Shown: one piece after another, positions 39,809-48,689 of the stretch | Numbering within the stretch: the first letter of the stretch is position 1 | How the letters are laid out: every line of letters begins with the position of its first letter | Assembly: GCA_037200845.1 (NCBI GenBank) | Contig: JBBCGQ010000001.1 | Coordinates: 2,368,237 to 2,432,236 of the forward strand | Reading direction: 5' to 3' | Length of the DNA: 64,000 nucleotides | Origin: Bauldia sp. | Lineage (GTDB): Bacteria > Pseudomonadota > Alphaproteobacteria > Rhizobiales > Kaistiaceae | The notes under the pieces: generated by a model | Databases searched by the model: none | Seen by the model: only the letters and a program-made list of their open reading frames with translations | Told to the model about the DNA's origin: nothing | Position numbers and translations under genes: made by a program

Positions 39809-41263
39809 ATGGGGAAGATGCAGCTAACCACGCTGACCGACGAAACCCGCCTGGTTCTGGCCAATATCGGCGACCGCGCCTTCGGTTTTGTCACCCCGAC
39901 CGTGCGCCTCGGCGTCACCGGCCTCGCCCGCGCCGGCAAGACCGTGTTCATCACCGCGCTGATCCACAACCTGATTCACGGCGGCCGCCTGCCGCTGTTC
40001 AAGTCGTACGCCGCCGGCCGCGTCGCCGGCGCCAGGCTGCAGCCGCAGCCGGACGACGACGTGCCGCGCTTCGACTACGAGCGGCACGTGAAGTCGCTGG
40101 TCGAGGACCGCATCTGGCCGGAATCGACCCGGCAGATCTCCGAGGTGCGTCTCACCGTCCGCTACGAGTCGGCGTCGTTCTTCTCGCGCACCATCGGCAG
40201 CGGCAAGCTCAATCTCGACATCGTCGATTATCCCGGCGAGTGGCTGCTCGACCTGCCGCTGCTGCGCAAGAGTTACGCCGAGTGGTCGCAGAGCGCGATC
40301 GCCAAAGCCGGCCTCGCCGGCCATCGTGGACACGCCGCGCCCTGGCTCGCGCGACTCGCGACGCTGTCGCCGACCACGAAGGAAGACGAGGGGCAGGCGC
40401 GGGAACTGGCGACGCTGTTCACCGCGTATCTCCGCGGCACGCGCACCGCCGACGGCGCGCTGTCGACCGAGCCGCCCGGCCGCTTCCTCATGCCGGGCGA
40501 TCTCGACAACTCGCCGGCCCTCACCTTCGCGCCGATGAACGTCACCGACGACGGCGCGCCGGGCACGCTCGCCCGCATGATGGCGCGGCGCTACGAGGCC
40601 TATAAGGCGATCGTCGTGCGGCCCTTCTTCCGCGATCACTTCGCCCGCCTCGACCGGCAGATCGTGCTCGCCGACGTTCTGTCCGCGCTGAACGCCGGCC
40701 CGGCTGCGGTGGCCGAACTGGAGACGGCGCTGACCGAAGTGCTGTCGGCGTTCCGCCTCGGCCGCTCGGGCTGGTTCGGCGGCATCGTCAACCGCAACAT
40801 CGACCGCATCCTGTTCGCCGCCACCAAGGCCGATCACCTGCACCACGGCGACCACGACCGGCTGGAGACGATCCTCGGCCGGCTCGTCTCCCGCGCCGTC
40901 GAGCGCGCCAAATACGCGCGCGCCAAGGTCGAGGTGCTGGCGCTGGCCTCCGTGCGCGCCACCCGCGAGGCAAGCGTCACCAGCGCCGGAGAGACGCTGC
41001 CCTCGATCATCGGCACGCCGCTGCCCGGCGAAGCCGTCGACGGCCGCACCTTCGACGGCAACAGCGAGGTCGCGATCTTCCCGGGCGACCTGCCCAAGAA
41101 CACCGACGTGCTGTTCAAGCCCGACGCCGCGCCAACCGACGTCCGCTTCGTCCGCTTCCGCCCGCCGAAGCTCGAGCGTACCGCCGAGGGCCTGACGCTC
41201 TCGCTCCCGCATATCCGTCTCGACCGCGCGCTGGAATTCCTGCTCGGAGACAAGCTCGCATGA
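39809..41263 (+). CDS. ycjX: YcjX family P-loop NTPase
   Basis: A 484-residue DUF463/YcjX protein. The P-loop is GLARAGKT (38-45), and DIVDYPGEWLLD (137-148) gives the G3-like DxxG region; downstream are SYAEWSQ and the ATKADHLHHGDHDRLE segment with a TKAD-type base-specificity motif. YcjX proteins are Ras-like GTPases associated with envelope or heat stress and usually encoded with YcjF. The ycjF start overlaps its stop by 4 bp (ATGA), indicating translational coupling. Confidence 0.93.
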   Translation: MGKMQLTTLTDETRLVLANIGDRAFGFVTPTVRLGVTGLARAGKTVFITALIHNLIHGGRLPLFKSYAAGRVAGARLQPQPDDDVPRFDYERHVKSLVEDRIWPESTRQISEVRLTVRYESASFFSRTIGSGKLNLDIVDYPGEWLLDLPLLRKSYAEWSQSAIAKAGLAGHRGHAAPWLARLATLSPTTKEDEGQARELATLFTAYLRGTRTADGALSTEPPGRFLMPGDLDNSPALTFAPMNVTDDGAPGTLARMMARRYEAYKAIVVRPFFRDHFARLDRQIVLADVLSALNAGPAAVAELETALTEVLSAFRLGRSGWFGGIVNRNIDRILFAATKADHLHHGDHDRLETILGRLVSRAVERAKYARAKVEVLALASVRATREASVTSAGETLPSIIGTPLPGEAVDGRTFDGNSEVAIFPGDLPKNTDVLFKPDAAPTDVRFVRFRPPKLERTAEGLTLSLPHIRLDRALEFLLGDKLA

Positions 41264-42246
41264 CGCGCCGCCCGACATCGTTCAACCTCGACGAGGTGCG
41301 CTTCGAGGCGGAGGATCTCTACCCCGGCGCCGAGGCCGAGGAGAACGCCGCGCTGGAAAAGGGCCTCGCCGTCGCGGTCGCGCCGCTCAAGCCGCGCCGC
41401 TGGCTTAACGTATTCTTCGCCGCGGCCGGCGGCTTGATCGCGCTGGCGATCGGCATCGGCATCGACAACCTCGTCCGCAGTTTGTTCGAGCGGAACGATA
41501 TTCTCGGCTACCTCGCTCTCGCCCTCACCGCCGTCGCCGTCATCGCCCTCATAGCTCTGGCCTGGCGCGAGATCGCGGCGCTGCTGCGTCTGCGCCGCGT
41601 CCATCACATCCACGCCCGCGCGGTCGAAGCCGCGGCCAATGACGACCGCGACGCCGCAGTGCTCGTCATCCGCGAGATCGACGCGCTCTACCGCCGCCGC
41701 CCCGAGACGGCGCGCGGCCGCGCCAAATTGGCCACCAACCGCGGCGAGATCATCGACGGCCGCGACCTGATCGGCCTCGCAGAGACGGAACTGCTGCTGC
41801 CCTTCGACGAGTCGGCCCGGCGCATGGTGCTGGCCTCGGCGAAGCGCGTGACGCTGGTCACCGCCATCTCGCCGCGCGCCCTGATCGACCTGCTGTTCGT
41901 CGGCTCCGAGATCCTGCGCCTCATCCGCCGCCTCGCCGTGCTCTACGGCGGCCGGCCGGGGACGATCGGCTTCCTGCGCCTGGCGCGCGAGACCATCGGC
42001 CACCTCGCCGTCACCGGCGGCATCGCCGCGGGCGACTCGCTGGTCCAGCAGATCGTCGGCCACGGTGTCGCCGCGCGCCTGTCGGCAAGGCTCGGCGAGG
42101 GCGTCATCAACGGGCTGCTCACCGCCCGCGTCGGCATCGCGGCGATTGAGGTGTGCCGTCCCCTGCCCTTCGTCGTCGGCACGCCGCCGCGCATCGCCGA
42201 CGTCATGGCGGCGCTGAGGCCGCTCGCCGGCGACAAGAGTGACTAG
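41260..42246 (+). CDS. ycjF: YcjF family membrane protein (TIGR01620/DUF697)
   Basis: A 328-residue inner-membrane protein with two adjacent transmembrane helices at about 48-66 and 79-100, an Arg-rich cytoplasmic linker, and a conserved C-terminal DUF697-like region (ISPRALIDLLFVGSEILRLI, SARLGEGVINGLLTARVGIA). It is the partner of YcjX, to which it is coupled by an ATGA overlap. In enterobacteria the pair belongs to the phage-shock regulon; no pspA or pspF is visible here. A palindromic repeat follows. Confidence 0.93.
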   Translation: MTRRPTSFNLDEVRFEAEDLYPGAEAEENAALEKGLAVAVAPLKPRRWLNVFFAAAGGLIALAIGIGIDNLVRSLFERNDILGYLALALTAVAVIALIALAWREIAALLRLRRVHHIHARAVEAAANDDRDAAVLVIREIDALYRRRPETARGRAKLATNRGEIIDGRDLIGLAETELLLPFDESARRMVLASAKRVTLVTAISPRALIDLLFVGSEILRLIRRLAVLYGGRPGTIGFLRLARETIGHLAVTGGIAAGDSLVQQIVGHGVAARLSARLGEGVINGLLTARVGIAAIEVCRPLPFVVGTPPRIADVMAALRPLAGDKSD

Positions 42247-42260
42247 CTCGCAGGGCGCCG

Positions 42261-42368
42261 TCGGTCCTCCCCCGCAAAGCGGGGGAGGGGGACCGCCGAA
42301 GGCGGTGGCGGGGGGCACCCCCTCAGTCGGCTTCGCCGACAGCTCCCCCGTAAACGGGGGAGCACCGA
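42261..42368. repeat. Multi-hairpin intergenic repeat, family C
   Basis: Four hairpins in a row: TCCCCCGCAAAGCGGGGGA, CCGCCGAAGGCGG, GTCGGCTTCGCCGAC and TCCCCCGTAAACGGGGGA, all enclosed by outer arms TCGGTCCTCCCCCG and CGGGGGAGCACCGACC. It lies between two convergent genes and may double as a bidirectional terminator. The layout resembles families A and B but the sequence is distinct. Confidence 0.75.
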
Positions 42369-42381
42369 CCGTGATGTGCCT

Positions 42382-43047
42382 TCAGATCACGACGCTGATG
42401 GTGAAGCCGTCGTAGCCTTTGACGCCGACGGTCTGCACCGCCGTCGTTATCACGCGCTTCTCCCCCTTGAGACGCTCGACCAGCTTGTGGACGCCTTTGA
42501 CCGACGCGTCGGTGCTTTTCGGATCGGCGACCGCGCCGCCGCGCACGACGTTGTCGATGATGATGAGGCTGCCCTTGCGCGTCAGCTTCATCGCCCAATC
42601 GAAATAGTCCGCGTTGCTCGGCTTGTCGGCATCGATGAAGACCAGATCGAACGGCTGTGGCTTCTCGGCGGCGAGCTTGGGCAGCAGGTCGGTGCCGCGG
42701 CCGAGCCGTAGCTCGATCTTGTCGGCCAGCCCCGCCCGCTCGAAATTCGCCCGCGCCACGTCGGCGTGCTTCTTCTCCACCTCGAGCGTGATCAGCTTGC
42801 CGCCCTTGGGCAGCGCCCGCGCCAGCCAGATCGAGGAGTATCCGCCGAGCGTGCCGACCTCGAGGACGCGCTCGGCGTTGACCGAGCGGGCGAAGATGTT
42901 GAGCAGCATCCCCTGGTTCGGCGCGACCGCGATCTCCGGCAGCCCGCCGTCGCTGCTCGCCTTGAGCACGGCCTCCAGCACCGGATCCTTGCCGAGCAGC
43001 GCGCCCTCGAAGTAGGCGTCGACCGCATCCCAACGCTTGTCGTCCAT
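42382..43047 (-). CDS. Class I SAM-dependent O-methyltransferase (family 3)
   Basis: A 221-residue CCoAOMT-like enzyme. It contains NQGMLLNIFARSVNAERVLE, motif I VLEVGTLGGYSSIWLA (61-76), the acidic ribose-binding strand LITLEVEKKH, and the metal/substrate region FDLVFIDADKPSNADYFDWA with IIIDNVVRGG. Family members methylate catechol-type hydroxyls using a divalent metal; the natural substrate is unknown. It is monocistronic. Confidence 0.93.
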   Translation of the reverse strand: MDDKRWDAVDAYFEGALLGKDPVLEAVLKASSDGGLPEIAVAPNQGMLLNIFARSVNAERVLEVGTLGGYSSIWLARALPKGGKLITLEVEKKHADVARANFERAGLADKIELRLGRGTDLLPKLAAEKPQPFDLVFIDADKPSNADYFDWAMKLTRKGSLIIIDNVVRGGAVADPKSTDASVKGVHKLVERLKGEKRVITTAVQTVGVKGYDGFTISVVI

Positions 43048-43240
43048 CGTTCCTGCCTCCCTTTATGTGCCAGCCGGCGATTGTCGCCCCATCCGCGACC
43101 CACGGCCATCCTGGAACCTACCGTTGCATCGTGACAACAGTTGCGACAAATCGGCCAGACACATCCAGCAACATGTTGTCCACAGGCCGCTGCTTGGGGC
43201 ATGTCAACGGGCGGGAGCGACAAGCCGCACGGGATTTGGC

Positions 43241-43855
43241 ATGCGCAAGATAATGTTGGCCGCGATGGCGGCAGCGGCCCTGGTGATGGGCGTAGCGTCG
43301 GCGAACGCCAAGATCATTACCCAGTACGATGCCCAGACGGGGAAGATCACCACGATCGACACCGACTGGCAGTACCTGGCGCCGGCCGGGCACAATTACT
43401 CGCCGATTCCGCGCGAGACCGTCAGCTACGACGGCCCCTACGGCCCGAACACGATCGTCGTCAACACGACCGAGCGCCGGCTCTATTACGTCATGGAGAA
43501 CGGCCAGGCGATCAAGTACGGCATCGGCGTCGGCCGCGAAGGCTTCACCTGGCAGGGCACCGACCGCGTATCGCGCAAGGCCGAGTGGCCGGGCTGGACG
43601 CCGCCGGCGGTGATGATCGCCCGCGAGGCCGCCAAGGGCCGCAAGCTGCCCGCCTACATGAAGGGCGGCATCGGCAACCCGCTCGGCGCCCGCGCGCTTT
43701 ACATCGGCGGTCGCATCTATCGCATTCACGGCACGGCGGAACCCTGGACCATCGGACAGGCGGTTTCCTCGGGCTGCATCCGGCTCGTCAACGACGACGT
43801 CATCGATCTTTACGATCGCGTGGCGGTGGGGACCAAGGTCGTCGTTCTGAATTGA
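43241..43855 (+). CDS. L,D-transpeptidase (YkuD domain)
   Basis: A 204-residue exported enzyme: a signal peptide (KIMLAAMAAAALVMGVASAN), then a YkuD catalytic domain from about 69 (NTIVVNTTERRLYYVMENGQ) ending in the active-site block with His163 (HGTAEPWTIG) and Cys179 (SSGCIRL). It forms 3-3 peptidoglycan crosslinks or attaches proteins to the wall. L,D-transpeptidases matter in polar-growing rhizobia, where new wall inserted at the pole is rich in 3-3 links, so a link to the GPR-like protein of this window is plausible but not shown. Confidence 0.95.
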   Translation: MRKIMLAAMAAAALVMGVASANAKIITQYDAQTGKITTIDTDWQYLAPAGHNYSPIPRETVSYDGPYGPNTIVVNTTERRLYYVMENGQAIKYGIGVGREGFTWQGTDRVSRKAEWPGWTPPAVMIAREAAKGRKLPAYMKGGIGNPLGARALYIGGRIYRIHGTAEPWTIGQAVSSGCIRLVNDDVIDLYDRVAVGTKVVVLN

Positions 43856-43875
43856 GGGGCGTACCCTCGGGGCAC

Positions 43876-43908
43876 GAAGGGGCCGGCGGGTAACCGCTGG
43901 CCCTTTTG
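43876..43908 (+). terminator. Terminator of the L,D-transpeptidase gene
   Basis: AAGGGGCCGGCGG pairs with CCGCTGGCCCTTTT around GTAA (one bulge), 21 bp after the stop codon; the arm ends in TTTT. Confidence 0.65.
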
Positions 43909-43951
43909 GATTCTGGGATGGCACTTCGAAGGCTGGAGCGTGCTCAACACT

Positions 43952-44056
43952 CCGCTTCCCCCGCAAAGGCGGGGGCCCAGGAGGTAGTTTGGTGCACTAA
44001 GCTCGCGGCAAGTACCTGCCGTCCCACCTGGACCCCCGCCTTTGCGGGGGAAGCGG
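43952..44056. repeat. Palindromic intergenic repeat, family B copy 3
   Basis: The left arm runs CCGCTTCCCCCGCAAAGGCG then GGGGCCCAGG, and the right arm is its near-perfect complement, CCTGGACCCCCGCC then TTTGCGGGGGAAGCGG. Each arm itself folds (CCCCCGCAAAGGCGGGGG). The spacer is about 45 bp. It lies between the L,D-transpeptidase gene and the convergent cupin gene. Confidence 0.8.
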
Positions 44057-44063
44057 CGTGTGA

Positions 44064-44579
44064 CTACCGCCAGAGTTCGTGCAATCCGCCACTGGCGCCC
44101 GTGACCGGATCGGTCGCCGGCCGCGCCACCTGAACGATGCGGGCGCGGATGCGCGCCGTGTCCTCCGCGCCTTCGCGGAAAAGATCGCGATCCGTCCCCG
44201 CCGGATTGGCGCCCAGCGCATACGCGCCGACGACGAGAAAATCGTTTGACGACGACACGCGCTTGTGGCCGACGCCCGCCGGGATCAGCACCGCGTCGCC
44301 GGGCTTCACCTGCACCATCCGGCCGTTCGCCTCGCCGCCGAAGCGGAGTTCCGCCGTGCCGGCCGCGACGCCCAGCGCCTCGTGCACGTTCGAATGATAG
44401 TGGTGGAACGGATAGACCGTGTAGCGCCAGCCGTCGCCCCAGTTGTTGGCACGGAACAGCGCCTCGAAGGCCGCCGCGGTATCGGCGGTCGGCGCGAGCG
44501 CACCCGCGTAGAGGATCAGCGGCAGCCGGTTGTTCGGGATGTCGCCATCGTCGGCGAAGAAGTGCGGCTCGGCTTTCAT
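44064..44579 (-). CDS. Cupin family protein (YjlB-like)
   Basis: A 171-residue single-domain cupin. The metal-binding motif 1 region is VYPFHHYHSNVHEALGVAAG, and motif 2 follows in VKPGDAVLIPAGVGHKRV; the N-terminus PHFFADDGDIPNNRLPLILY matches YjlB-type proteins of unknown function. It probably binds a divalent metal in the cytoplasm. The ATG at 44579 is chosen by family similarity, and it is divergent from the MMPL exporter with 68 bp between. Confidence 0.85.
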   Translation of the reverse strand: MKAEPHFFADDGDIPNNRLPLILYAGALAPTADTAAAFEALFRANNWGDGWRYTVYPFHHYHSNVHEALGVAAGTAELRFGGEANGRMVQVKPGDAVLIPAGVGHKRVSSSNDFLVVGAYALGANPAGTDRDLFREGAEDTARIRARIVQVARPATDPVTGASGGLHELWR

Positions 44580-44647
44580 CAGCGGAAGTTTGACAGCCCT
44601 CCGCCGCACGGTCAAAACGGTGGGCGGTGTAGTCGTTCCGGTCCTTC

Positions 44648-46942
44648 ATGCGGTCTATCGGTTTCGGTCTGGAGCGTATCGCGTGGCCCGCCCTTCGCTG
44701 GCCGCTGGCAACGGCCATCGTATTCGCGGCGATTCTGGCGGTCGCCGTCTTCGGCGTGACGCGGCTCGCCTTCGACGAGGACCTCCGCAATACCTTCGCC
44801 AGCGACTCGGTCGGCTTCCGCACCTACGTCGAGACGACCAGCGAATTCGTCGATCCCGAGAACGAGACCATCGTCCTGATCGAGGGCGATCACCTCGGAG
44901 ACCCGGCCACGTTCCAGAAGCTGCAGGACCTGCAGTTCGAATTGCAGGTGGCCGACGGCGTCGATGGCGTGTATTCGCCCTTCGCGCTCCGCGCCCCGCC
45001 CGACGCTGACGGCAACGCGCCACCGCTGGTCGGCGACCCCGGCGCCGGCCTGACACCGGAGCTCGCCGCCGCGATCCGCGCCAACCCGCTGATGGGATCG
45101 AAGCTGCTGTCCGCCGACGGCAAGGCGATGGCGTTCTTCGTCACCCCGGCCGAGCCGAAGGCGCCGCTGGCCGTCTCCCGCGTCTTGAACGGCACCATCG
45201 AGAAGACCGCCGCCGATGTCCTCGGCCCCGACAGCGGCGTGACGGTCACCGTCACCGGCTACCCGGCGATCCGCATCGCCATCGTCGATATCCTGAAGCG
45301 CGACCAGATCGTGCTGAACGGCATCGGCGCCATCATCGGCCTTGCCATCAGCCTGGTCGCCTTCCGCTCGCTCGTCGGCGCGCTGATGACCGCGGTGCCG
45401 TCGATCCTGTCGGCCGGCATCGTGCTGGGCGGCATGGGCCTGTTCGGCGCCAAGGTGACGGTGATGTCCAACGTCATCCCGGCGCTGGTGATGATCCTCG
45501 GCTACGCCGACGGCATGCACCTCAGCCACGCCTGGCGGAAGCACCGCGACGAGGGCAAGACGCCGCTGGAAGCCGAGTGGCTGGCGCAGAAGGAAGTCGG
45601 CGCCGCGTGCATGCTGACCGCGCTCACCGTCGCCGGTGCCTTCGCCTCGCTGGCTCTGACCGACATCGGCCTGGTGCGGAGCTTTGCCTGGACCGGCGCG
45701 GTCGCGATGCTGGTCGCCTGCCCGATCATGCTGGTCGGCCACGCCCTGGCGGCGCTCGCCCTCGGCCGGTTCTGGAAGGTGAACCGCGGCACCGCCCTCG
45801 ATATCCTCACCCGCTCGGAGGGACCGAGCGAGGCGCTCGGCCGCTTCGTCGTGCGCCATGCGCGCGGCCTCGGCGTGATCTCGGGCGTGCTGCTCGTCGT
45901 CTGCGGCGCGCTCTACTGGATGGTGCCGCCCGAGCATTCGGTGCGCGAGCACCTGCCGACGAACAATGTCGCGAACGCCGCTCTTGGCCGCTACGACGAC
46001 AAATTCGACGGCGCCTTCCCGCTGGAGGCCGTCGTGCCGGCGACGCCCGGCGTCGGCGCCACCGCACCGGCACAGTTGCTGCGTATCAAGGCCGTGCACG
46101 AGGCGCTCGCCGCGGTGCCGGGCGCCAGCGCGCCGCTGTCGCTGTGGAGTCTGGTCCAGTGGGTGGGCGGCGGCGCCGACGAGGCGACCAGCGATAAGCT
46201 CGACGCGATCCTCGACCAGCTTTCGCCGCAGGCGCGCAGCCGCCTGATCGGCAGCACGACGCGCGCCGCGCTCGTCTCCGCCAACGTCCGCGAAATGCCG
46301 GCGCGGCAGTTGACGCCGCTCATCGCCAACGCCGAGGCCGCCGTGAAGGCCGCCGGCGGGCCGGACGTCGTGCTCACCGGCGTCATGGCGGTCACCAACG
46401 CCGAGGCCTCGCGCACCATCGCCAACCTCAACTGGAGCCTGGCGACGGCCGTCTTCGGCGACGTCTTCCTGCTGGTCATCGCCTTCCGCAATATCCCGAT
46501 CGGCATCGTCTCGTCGCTGGCCAACACGCTGCCGCTATTCGCCACCGGCGCCCTGCTCTATCTGACCGGGCGCGGCATGCAGTTCACCGCCGTGATCGCG
46601 CTGACCGTCGCCTTCGGCATCGCCGTGGACGACACGATCCACTACATCAACCGGCTTCTCGTGCTGCACGGCCCCGAGGTGCCGCTCCGCCGGCGGATCG
46701 TCGAGACGTCGCGCGACGTCGGGCCGGTGCTGATCGGCACCACCATCGTCATCCTCGCCGGCCTGTCGACGACTTTCGCCAGCGGCCTGCCGACGATCAC
46801 GCTGTTCGGCGTCATCGCCGGCATCACGCTGGTCGTCGCCATGACCGGGGACCTGATCGTCATGCCGGCGTTGATGTACGGGTTCGCCCGCCGCTGGTTC
46901 GAGCGGCCGGGAACGGAAAGCGCGGAGACGGAAAAAGAATGA
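44648..46942 (+). CDS. MMPL/RND-type transporter
   Basis: A 764-residue membrane protein with the RND/Patched-like fold of two repeats. One helix (TAIVFAAILAVAVFGVTRLA) is followed by a large periplasmic loop, then five helices with GYADGMHLSHAWRKHRDEGK, and the pattern repeats after residue 400, with the second helix set carrying ALTVAFGIAVDDTIHYINRL. The acidic pair Asp-Asp in that helix fits proton coupling. MMPL proteins move lipids, hopanoids or other hydrophobic molecules to the periplasm or outer membrane. No membrane-fusion or TolC-type gene is adjacent. A secreted-protein gene overlaps its stop by 4 bp. Confidence 0.9.
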   Translation: MRSIGFGLERIAWPALRWPLATAIVFAAILAVAVFGVTRLAFDEDLRNTFASDSVGFRTYVETTSEFVDPENETIVLIEGDHLGDPATFQKLQDLQFELQVADGVDGVYSPFALRAPPDADGNAPPLVGDPGAGLTPELAAAIRANPLMGSKLLSADGKAMAFFVTPAEPKAPLAVSRVLNGTIEKTAADVLGPDSGVTVTVTGYPAIRIAIVDILKRDQIVLNGIGAIIGLAISLVAFRSLVGALMTAVPSILSAGIVLGGMGLFGAKVTVMSNVIPALVMILGYADGMHLSHAWRKHRDEGKTPLEAEWLAQKEVGAACMLTALTVAGAFASLALTDIGLVRSFAWTGAVAMLVACPIMLVGHALAALALGRFWKVNRGTALDILTRSEGPSEALGRFVVRHARGLGVISGVLLVVCGALYWMVPPEHSVREHLPTNNVANAALGRYDDKFDGAFPLEAVVPATPGVGATAPAQLLRIKAVHEALAAVPGASAPLSLWSLVQWVGGGADEATSDKLDAILDQLSPQARSRLIGSTTRAALVSANVREMPARQLTPLIANAEAAVKAAGGPDVVLTGVMAVTNAEASRTIANLNWSLATAVFGDVFLLVIAFRNIPIGIVSSLANTLPLFATGALLYLTGRGMQFTAVIALTVAFGIAVDDTIHYINRLLVLHGPEVPLRRRIVETSRDVGPVLIGTTIVILAGLSTTFASGLPTITLFGVIAGITLVVAMTGDLIVMPALMYGFARRWFERPGTESAETEKE

Positions 46943-47445
46943 GAGCGATACTCGCCGCCGCGCTGATCTCGCTGATGCCCGCCGCGGCGCTCGCCGCCGA
47001 CGATGCGCTGCTGGCCAAGCTGGTCGGCGAATGGACCGGCCGCGGCATGATCGTGGTGAAGCCCGGCAGCGACCCGGAACGCGTCTTCTGCAAGCTCACC
47101 AACACGCTCAAGGATGACGGCAAGACGCTGGACCAGAAGGGCCGCTGCTCGCTGGCCTCGTCGTCCGGCCGCATCGACGGCGAGATCAGGGCCGACGGCG
47201 GCGGCAAATATTCCGGCACGCTGGCGAGCCTCGCCTCGCGCGGGCCGGCGTCGCTGGCCGGCACTGGCAACGCGTCGCGGCTCGATCTCAACGCGTCGTT
47301 CATCGATACGCTGACCGGCCAGCCCGATACCTCGGTCAATACGATCGAGGTCCTTCCCGGCGGCTACAGACTTTCCACCGTCAGGAAGGACCCCAGGACC
47401 GGAGCCAGCTACGCCTCGAGCACGATCACCTTCTCGGCCGACTAG
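46939..47445 (+). CDS. Small secreted protein coupled to the MMPL transporter
   Basis: A 168-residue exported protein with a signal peptide (MRAILAAALISLMPAAALAA). The mature part starts LLAKLVGEWTGRGMIV and alternates Gly-rich beta segments (GRIDGEIRADGGGKYSGTL), suggesting a small beta-barrel or lipocalin-like fold; one pair of Cys (FCKLTN, GRCSLA) could form a disulfide. I do not recognise a named family. The ATGA overlap indicates coupled translation with the MMPL gene, so it may be a periplasmic carrier for the exported lipid. Confidence 0.75.
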   Translation: MRAILAAALISLMPAAALAADDALLAKLVGEWTGRGMIVVKPGSDPERVFCKLTNTLKDDGKTLDQKGRCSLASSSGRIDGEIRADGGGKYSGTLASLASRGPASLAGTGNASRLDLNASFIDTLTGQPDTSVNTIEVLPGGYRLSTVRKDPRTGASYASSTITFSAD

Positions 47446-48083
47446 AAGCCGAGGTGCTCGCGGATCAGGATCAACGTCAGGCGGCCGGGCCGCTCGCCGT
47501 GGATCGTCAGCACCTTGAGGATTGCGCTGTTGAAGCCATAGGCCGCGAGCGCACGCTCGTTCTCGAGCGGGAACACGTGCTCCTTCAGGCGCTGCTGCGC
47601 CTCCTCGATGTCCTTGACGATCTTGTGCGTGCCGACGACCCAGATCACCTTGCCGGCGGCGTAGGTGTACTGGCCGAGCTGGCTGCCGCTGGCCGATGCA
47701 ATCAGCAGCGAGCCGTCCTCGGTGACGGCGGCGACGCTGCCCAGCGAATAGTCGGGCGCGGCGGCCAGCTTGCGCTGCTCGCGCTTCTTGTTGGGATCGC
47801 CGTAGATCGCCATCAGCTTGGGCTTCAGCGCGTCGTACTTGCCCGACTCGTTGATGGCCGCGGCAATGCCGGTCTCGTCGAGCGTCTTGGAGGCGTTGGT
47901 CATCACCTCGGCGCCCTCGGGGATCAGCTCGAGGACCTTGGCCTTGGCTTCGGCGGCACTGTCGACGACGAAAACCTCGATGCCGGCCTTCTCCAGCGCC
48001 GCCTTGGCGTTGGCAATGCTGGTCTCGTCGGCGAGGGCGATGTGGCGGGGATCGGGGACAAAGGCTTGTGTGACGGCGTTCAT
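47442..48083 (-). CDS. LUD-domain protein (lactate-utilisation type)
   Basis: A 213-residue LUD/YkgG-like protein with ANAKAALEKAGIEVFVVDSA, the VMTNASKTLDETGIA motif, SVAAVTEDGSLLIASASGSQ and VIWVVGTHKIVKDIEEAQQR, all typical of stand-alone LUD proteins related to LutC. LutA and LutB are not nearby, so lactate oxidation is uncertain. AGGAGC lies upstream of the ATG at 48083. Its stop shares the tetramer CTAG with the convergent secreted-protein gene, and an HxlR regulator is divergent 105 bp upstream. Confidence 0.88.
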   Translation of the reverse strand: MNAVTQAFVPDPRHIALADETSIANAKAALEKAGIEVFVVDSAAEAKAKVLELIPEGAEVMTNASKTLDETGIAAAINESGKYDALKPKLMAIYGDPNKKREQRKLAAAPDYSLGSVAAVTEDGSLLIASASGSQLGQYTYAAGKVIWVVGTHKIVKDIEEAQQRLKEHVFPLENERALAAYGFNSAILKVLTIHGERPGRLTLILIREHLGF

Positions 48084-48115
48084 GGCATGGCTCCTAGAGT
48101 GCTTGAAACTATCGG

Positions 48116-48130
48116 TTAGATAATTAGATA
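48116..48130. promoter_or_regulatory. Direct repeat in the LUD/HxlR divergent promoter
   Basis: TTAGATA-A-TTAGATA is a perfect heptamer direct repeat in an AT-rich island between the divergent LUD and HxlR-type genes, a likely operator for the regulator. Confidence 0.45.
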
Positions 48131-48188
48131 TAGCACTATAGAAAATCAAGTACTCGCGGAATCGCTCCGCCTGTGATAGGTAGCCGCC

Positions 48189-48554
48189 ATGCCACGCAAC
48201 CCGCCCGCCGCCGACAATTCTGCTTGTCCGTCGCGACATCTCCACGCAGGGGTGAGCCTGCTCCAGGAGAAGTGGGTGCTGCTGATCGTGAAGGTGCTTC
48301 TGTCCGGCCCGCAGGGCTTCAACGACATGGCCCGCAACACCGGCGACGTGAACTCAACCACGTTGGCCCAGCGCCTGGCGCGGCTCGAGAAGGCCGGCAT
48401 CGTCAAGAAGACGGTGCAGTCAGTGATGCCGCCGAAGACCAGCTACGAGCTGACCGAGTCGGGCTTCGCGCTCCGCCCGACGATCGACGCGATCGAGTCG
48501 TGGGCGGAGAAATACGGGCTGGCCTGCGAGGCAGAGAAGTCGGACGCGGCGTAA
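48189..48554 (+). CDS. HxlR-family transcriptional regulator
   Basis: A 121-residue winged-helix regulator. It opens with a Cys in ADNSACPSRHLHAGVSLL, then EKWVLLIVKVLLSGPQGFND, the recognition region NSTTLAQRLARLEKAG, and the wing plus YELTESGFALRPTIDAI helix. HxlR proteins often sense electrophiles or oxidants through the N-terminal Cys. The divergent LUD gene is the probable target. The start lies 105 bp from the LUD start. Confidence 0.9.
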   Translation: MPRNPPAADNSACPSRHLHAGVSLLQEKWVLLIVKVLLSGPQGFNDMARNTGDVNSTTLAQRLARLEKAGIVKKTVQSVMPPKTSYELTESGFALRPTIDAIESWAEKYGLACEAEKSDAA

Positions 48555-48562
48555 GACTGCTG

Positions 48563-48652
48563 TCACCTACGCGCAGGCGTCATCCCCGCGCATGCGGGGA
48601 TCCAGTACACGCCGACAGGACAATGTTTACTGGGTCCCCGCCTTCGCGGGGA
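48563..48652. repeat. Palindromic intergenic repeat, family B copy 4
   Basis: CGTCATCCCCGCGCATGCGG plus GGATCCAGT is complementary to the block ACTGGGTCCCCGCC plus TTCGCGGGGACGACG around a ~30-bp spacer. Each arm holds its own hairpin (CCCCGCGCATGCGGGG and CCCCGCCTTCGCGGGG). Confidence 0.75.
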
Positions 48653-48689
48653 CGACGGCGGGTGTCAGATCACCTTCTCACGCGTCACC

